Positions 60,601 through 64,000 of a stretch of 64,000 bases of DNA are shown here, piece by piece; position 1 is the first letter of the stretch; each line of letters starts with the position of its first letter. Position numbers and translations under genes: made by a program. The stretch comes from Pithys albifrons albifrons. Lineage: Eukaryota > Chordata > Aves > Passeriformes > Thamnophilidae. The stretch spans positions 6,624,520 through 6,688,519 of the forward strand of contig NC_092460.1 in assembly GCF_047495875.1 (NCBI RefSeq), read 5' to 3'. The notes below the pieces were generated by a model. That model saw nothing but the letters and a program-made list of their open reading frames with translations. It had not been told where the DNA came from and ran no database searches.

Positions 60601-62310
60601 AAGTGTTCTCCTAAACTGGGGCTGCAACCAACATGGTGAATGAAGAGAAAAGCCAACTAACACAGTCTAATCTTTGCTGGGGGCTATTTTAGATACACAA
60701 TGGAGAACTCAAAGTGATGTCAAACACTCAACAAAAGACCAGCCAAGGTAATAACACAACTGCAGCTCCACCAAGAGGCTTTAGAATCACCATCAGCAAC
60801 AGAAAAATCCAAGCAATGAGTGTAATTGCCAGAGCTCCACCATGAGATCGCACCATTTCCTCCAGCACACTCCTCTGTCATGCAGCAGGTCTGAGCACAG
60901 CATCTGTTGCACTGATGGTCTCTTTAAGAAATCTACTTCTGTGGAAAACATCGACACCAAAAGGAGAAAGCCAAATTCCACGCCCACTGAGCATGGGCTC
61001 CAGAGGGAACAGCATGGGAAATGCTGCTCTCACAGCTTTAATTCATTTAAAGGCCATTTTGCATCCAGAAGGTTCCACTGAGATGATTTCTTTTCCTCAC
61101 TGGTTTTGCAGCCATGTCAAAAGCCCATCACAGCCAAGTGGCAGGATTGCCAGTTCTCTGCTGTCACAGGTACCTTCATTAGACTCACAGTGCAATGGCT
61201 CCAGTTGTGTTACTGGGTACAGGATTTTGTCTGAGACACACAGCAGTCAATGGATTTTACATCTATATGATTTGAATCATAGTTTTCCCAATTGTTTTCC
61301 AGCTGGGAAACAGTCAGCAATGAAATAATTTTCATGCTAACAGGCATTACTTGAGAGGAAAGAAAATCAAACACAAAAATGCTGGTTGGGGAAATAGCCA
61401 GACATTCCCTAACCATGAGGAATCTCCAGAAATTTTACCTTCTCACTGGACAGTAGAACTGCTGGAGAAACCTGCCCTTAGGTAGGTCTCCAGAACTGTT
61501 TCTGTTCCTGCAGCATTTGGATGCCTTATCCTGGGTGCTACTCACAGCCCCCATAGAGCAGGGATAACCCTCCTTTCACCCTGCAATGTATCTGCCCAAA
61601 TTAGTGCCACAAAACTAGGAAGCAGCATCTGAAGAAAAAAGTATGGATCCTGACCAAAGATACGGTGTCCCAGAGGTTGCACTGGACTCAAGGAACTGGG
61701 CAACAGACTGCAGTAAAAATAAAATTTAGCAAGTTAAGGTCCAAAGAGAAAAGGAAGGAAAGCAGTGCTACTGCCTAAAACAAAGAATGAGCTCATCTCA
61801 AAGCAAGTGCTTTTTACAGTATAATGTTCATAACCTTTTGGGCTGAAAAGGAACAGACTTGTGTTAGCAGCATATAATATAACCAGGTGCCTTCAACCAG
61901 GATTTTTTCTAATGAGATTAGCAAGCTATACATTACAATTCCCACAATGTTTCAACCTCAAGGCATTTTAATTACATTTTTCATTTTGTCTTCCCTGGGA
62001 TTTTCTGATTCTACCAGAATGCTTTCTTCACTTAAAATGCAATTTTTATCTCAGTGCAAGTGCTAATAGACCACTTCAGACAAAACCCCCAAAATCTGCA
62101 GAACTCATACAAGAGAAAAATCAAGTGGCTTTCAATCAAAGGAGATAATTCCATTAACACCTTTCTTTAAATAGTATCACCAAATGCTGGTAGAGGGATT
62201 TGGCATCATGAGAAGAGTTAAGAAACCTGCAGAACAGGGTGTTGATTCTGTGTTCTCACATATAATTTTAAAAGCTCAGCTGACCTGATGCCAACCTGAG
62301 TTTGTTTGGA

Positions 62311-62402
62311 AGTCACAGAATCACAGAATGGTTTGGGTTGGAATTGACCTTAAAGATCATCTCATTTCAAACCCCCTGCCATGGGCAGGAACTTCCATCA
62401 GT
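62311..62402 (-). mobile_element. CR1 LINE 3' tail fragment
   Basis: The plus strand reads AGTCACAGAATCACAGAATG, then GTTTGGGTTGGAATTGACCT, TAAAGATCATCTCATTTCAA and CCCCCTGCCATGGGCAGGAA. This is close to the general avian CR1 3' end and differs in its inner sequence from the other copies (ACCCCCTGCCATGGGCAGG type), so it belongs to a different subfamily. It is on the minus strand. Confidence 0.85.
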
Positions 62403-62762
62403 GTAATGGGCCTAGAATTAATCTGGAGTGGAAAGGAGGTTCCCAAATTCGTTCAGAAATGCTGATGGACATGGTGAAAACAGCCTGTTATGGTGGAAAT
62501 TTCCAGTGGACTTAGAAAATCTGAGACAGAATAAGCTCTACCTCTGCTGTCTGGTTATACTTCCCTTCCAGTTGCTGCTGTGGGGATACAGGGGTTGGTT
62601 TGCACTTCCATCCTGCTCCCAAGTGCTTATCACAGCCCCACCACACATCACTGCCTCTGTCCCTCCCAAGCCCTGGCCTGGCTCCTCACAGAACTGCTCT
62701 AGCCTCAGGAACAGACAAGACTGGCTGACTCCACTCAGGCTTAAATCAAGGAAGAGCTACTT

Positions 62763-62782
62763 CCACCACCACCACCACCACC
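62763..62782 (+). repeat. CCA trinucleotide repeat
   Basis: There are nearly seven perfect CCA units. In one plus-strand frame they read as a run of His codons, but that ORF has no other support. It is intronic. Confidence 0.9.
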
Positions 62783-64000
62783 GTGTGCCTAGCAGTGGTC
62801 ACCCCAGAAAAGACCCTGACATGATGGGCTGTGCCCACAAAAGTACCCATTTGGAAAACGTGGCTGAACACTGGGAAGATCCTACCCTGGGCAAAAGCCT
62901 TTACAAGATGTGCTGATTGGAAAAAAAACCCAACAAAAAAAGTGAAGAACTCATGCCTTTGCTTTGCAACGTGCAGCAACTCAGTAAGATAAATGCCAAG
63001 AGCCTTTACTGTGGTGGAATAGTTAACTACAACCACAATAAAATTCCACCTGTCAGCTCCAAAAGCACCCCACATGTAGAATTTACACAAGCTGAACTGG
63101 AGCTGGTTCAGGGCATGTCATAACAGCCATTTCTGCACTGTGCACTGTTATAATTGGCCTCAAGATGAATTGAGTGCCTGGAAAGGGCAACCATATTTCA
63201 AGCAAACCAGGACATGCTCAGGGTAGTTGGACTGCCCCTTCAGCTGCATTCCTGAGTGTTTAATTTTTGCCACTTGGTTTGCATGAAAAATATTTCCATT
63301 ACACTTCCACAAAAAATCTGAAATACAGTAAAAATACTTCTTGGTAAAACTTTCAAAAAGAAAAGTGTTATTTTATATTGAAAGGATTTTCCAGCACATT
63401 ATTCCACCCTATACTCTTAAATGAAGAGTTAGCATCACAAGTATTTTTATTCTCACAGGAGTTTTTTGCAATCTGTCAGTTCTCACAATTAAAACATGGC
63501 ATTGCAAATCTAATCACATCACATGGAGGTTTCCTTTGAATGGCACACTGTTTTGTTTGTGTCTCTGATGCTTTGCAGCAAAAGTCACTTCTGATGTAAG
63601 AGATAACATTACTAAAATGTAAATAAAAAGGCCACTGTAAATGATTTCACTCTTAGTGTTTTTTCTCAAGGGGCTTTAACTTGAGAAATCTCACTGTGTG
63701 CAGAACTTTTTGAATCAAGCCAGTGGTGCTGAGCACCCTTATCCCTTTTTCAAGTCAGCTTAACCTCAGGCAGACAAGTATGGGGGAAATAATCAGGCCC
63801 GGCCCTTCCCAGGAGCTGTGCATTAGAGAGGTCAGTCTGACACAAATGAATAGAAATCCTCTTGGGCTTTCTAGGGAATAAATGCACCAATAATGCAAGA
63901 TTAAATTTTAATAATGAGATAATTTTCTTCCATGTCCATAGACTACACATACTATATCAGCAATTCATATGCACTTTGAAACCAGCAAACTACTGTCAGC

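Larger units (their letters stand above)
24368..64000 (-). other. SLC25A26: SLC25A26 locus, 3' part (gene overview)
   Basis: This is the 3' half of SLC25A26, the carrier of the mitochondrial inner membrane that exchanges cytosolic S-adenosylmethionine for S-adenosylhomocysteine and so supplies methyl groups to mitochondrial RNA, DNA and lipoate or quinone synthesis. Five exons join in one frame on the minus strand, from IPFSLVQFPLW to the stop, about 117 residues. They cover the end of the second and the whole third carrier repeat, including the signature PLDVAK (PxDxxK). Human SLC25A26 has about 274 residues, so roughly the first 135 to 140 are missing; I searched 49614-64000 for the expected GLYRGYK and VPSEVVKQR segments without success. 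The gene is convergent with LRIG1, as in human. Confidence 0.95.
49614..64000 (-). other. SLC25A26: SLC25A26 intron (continues past the window)
   Basis: These at least 14.4 kb lie upstream of the microexon in the gene direction. I searched the minus strand for the exons expected next (GLYRGYKSTVLRE and VPSEVVKQRAQV segments) and found none. The stretch holds two CR1 fragments (57139 and 62311), a CCA repeat (62763-62782) and two AT-rich blocks with transcription-factor-like sites (about 51060-51120 and 56500-56650). Confidence 0.75.

Noticed and set aside
62428..62916. Plus-strand ORF of 162 codons with a His run
   Set aside because: The His run comes from a CCA microsatellite, the rest has no domain, and the region is deep in an SLC25A26 intron. 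There is no evidence of transcription.
1..64000. Endogenous retrovirus, CRISPR array, tRNA or bacterial content
   Set aside because: No paired LTRs, retroviral frames, spaced repeats, cloverleaf-type sequences or operon-like gene blocks were recognised. All repeats seen are CR1 pieces or simple repeats.

Overview
The window is vertebrate nuclear DNA, most probably from a bird. It has short GT-AG exons of two vertebrate genes in long non-coding sequence, and several 3' end fragments of CR1 LINEs whose tails resemble (ATTCTATG)n, the typical avian interspersed repeat. There are no operons, CRISPR arrays, bacterial genes or recognisable tRNA or rRNA genes. A close relative of birds cannot be fully excluded, and I do not name a species.

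Region 1 (1 to about 21.75 kb, plus strand) is the 3' part of LRIG1, a single-pass membrane protein with leucine-rich repeats and immunoglobulin domains that restrains receptor tyrosine kinases. Eleven coding exons can be placed to the base from splice sites and an unbroken reading frame: three LRR exons, the LRR C-terminal cap, Ig1, Ig2, Ig3 plus the transmembrane helix, and four cytoplasmic-tail exons ending at 19158. Together they encode about 739 residues. The signal peptide and most LRRs lie before position 1. A long 3' UTR follows, with two Pumilio-type sites, an AU-rich nonamer cluster and a poly(A) signal at 21727.

Region 2 (about 21.75 to 24.37 kb) is the gap between two convergent genes. 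I see no coding sequence in it.

Region 3 (about 24.37 kb to the window end, minus strand) is the 3' half of SLC25A26, the mitochondrial S-adenosylmethionine carrier. Five coding exons are resolved (49569-49613, 38272-38341, 30227-30291, 28927-29000, 24724-24820), including a 45-base microexon and the third carrier signature PLDVAK. The exons for the N-terminal half were not found and presumably lie beyond 64000. The rest of this region is intron with CR1 fragments and simple repeats.

The tail-to-tail LRIG1/SLC25A26 pair is the arrangement known from human 3p14, which supports LRIG1 over LRIG2 or LRIG3. The two proteins act in different compartments, and nothing here suggests a joint pathway. 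I found no convincing new biological system. The items most worth checking are candidate regulatory blocks in introns (one with a perfect TCF/LEF site), the unusual LRIG1 C-terminus, and splice-level features in both genes.
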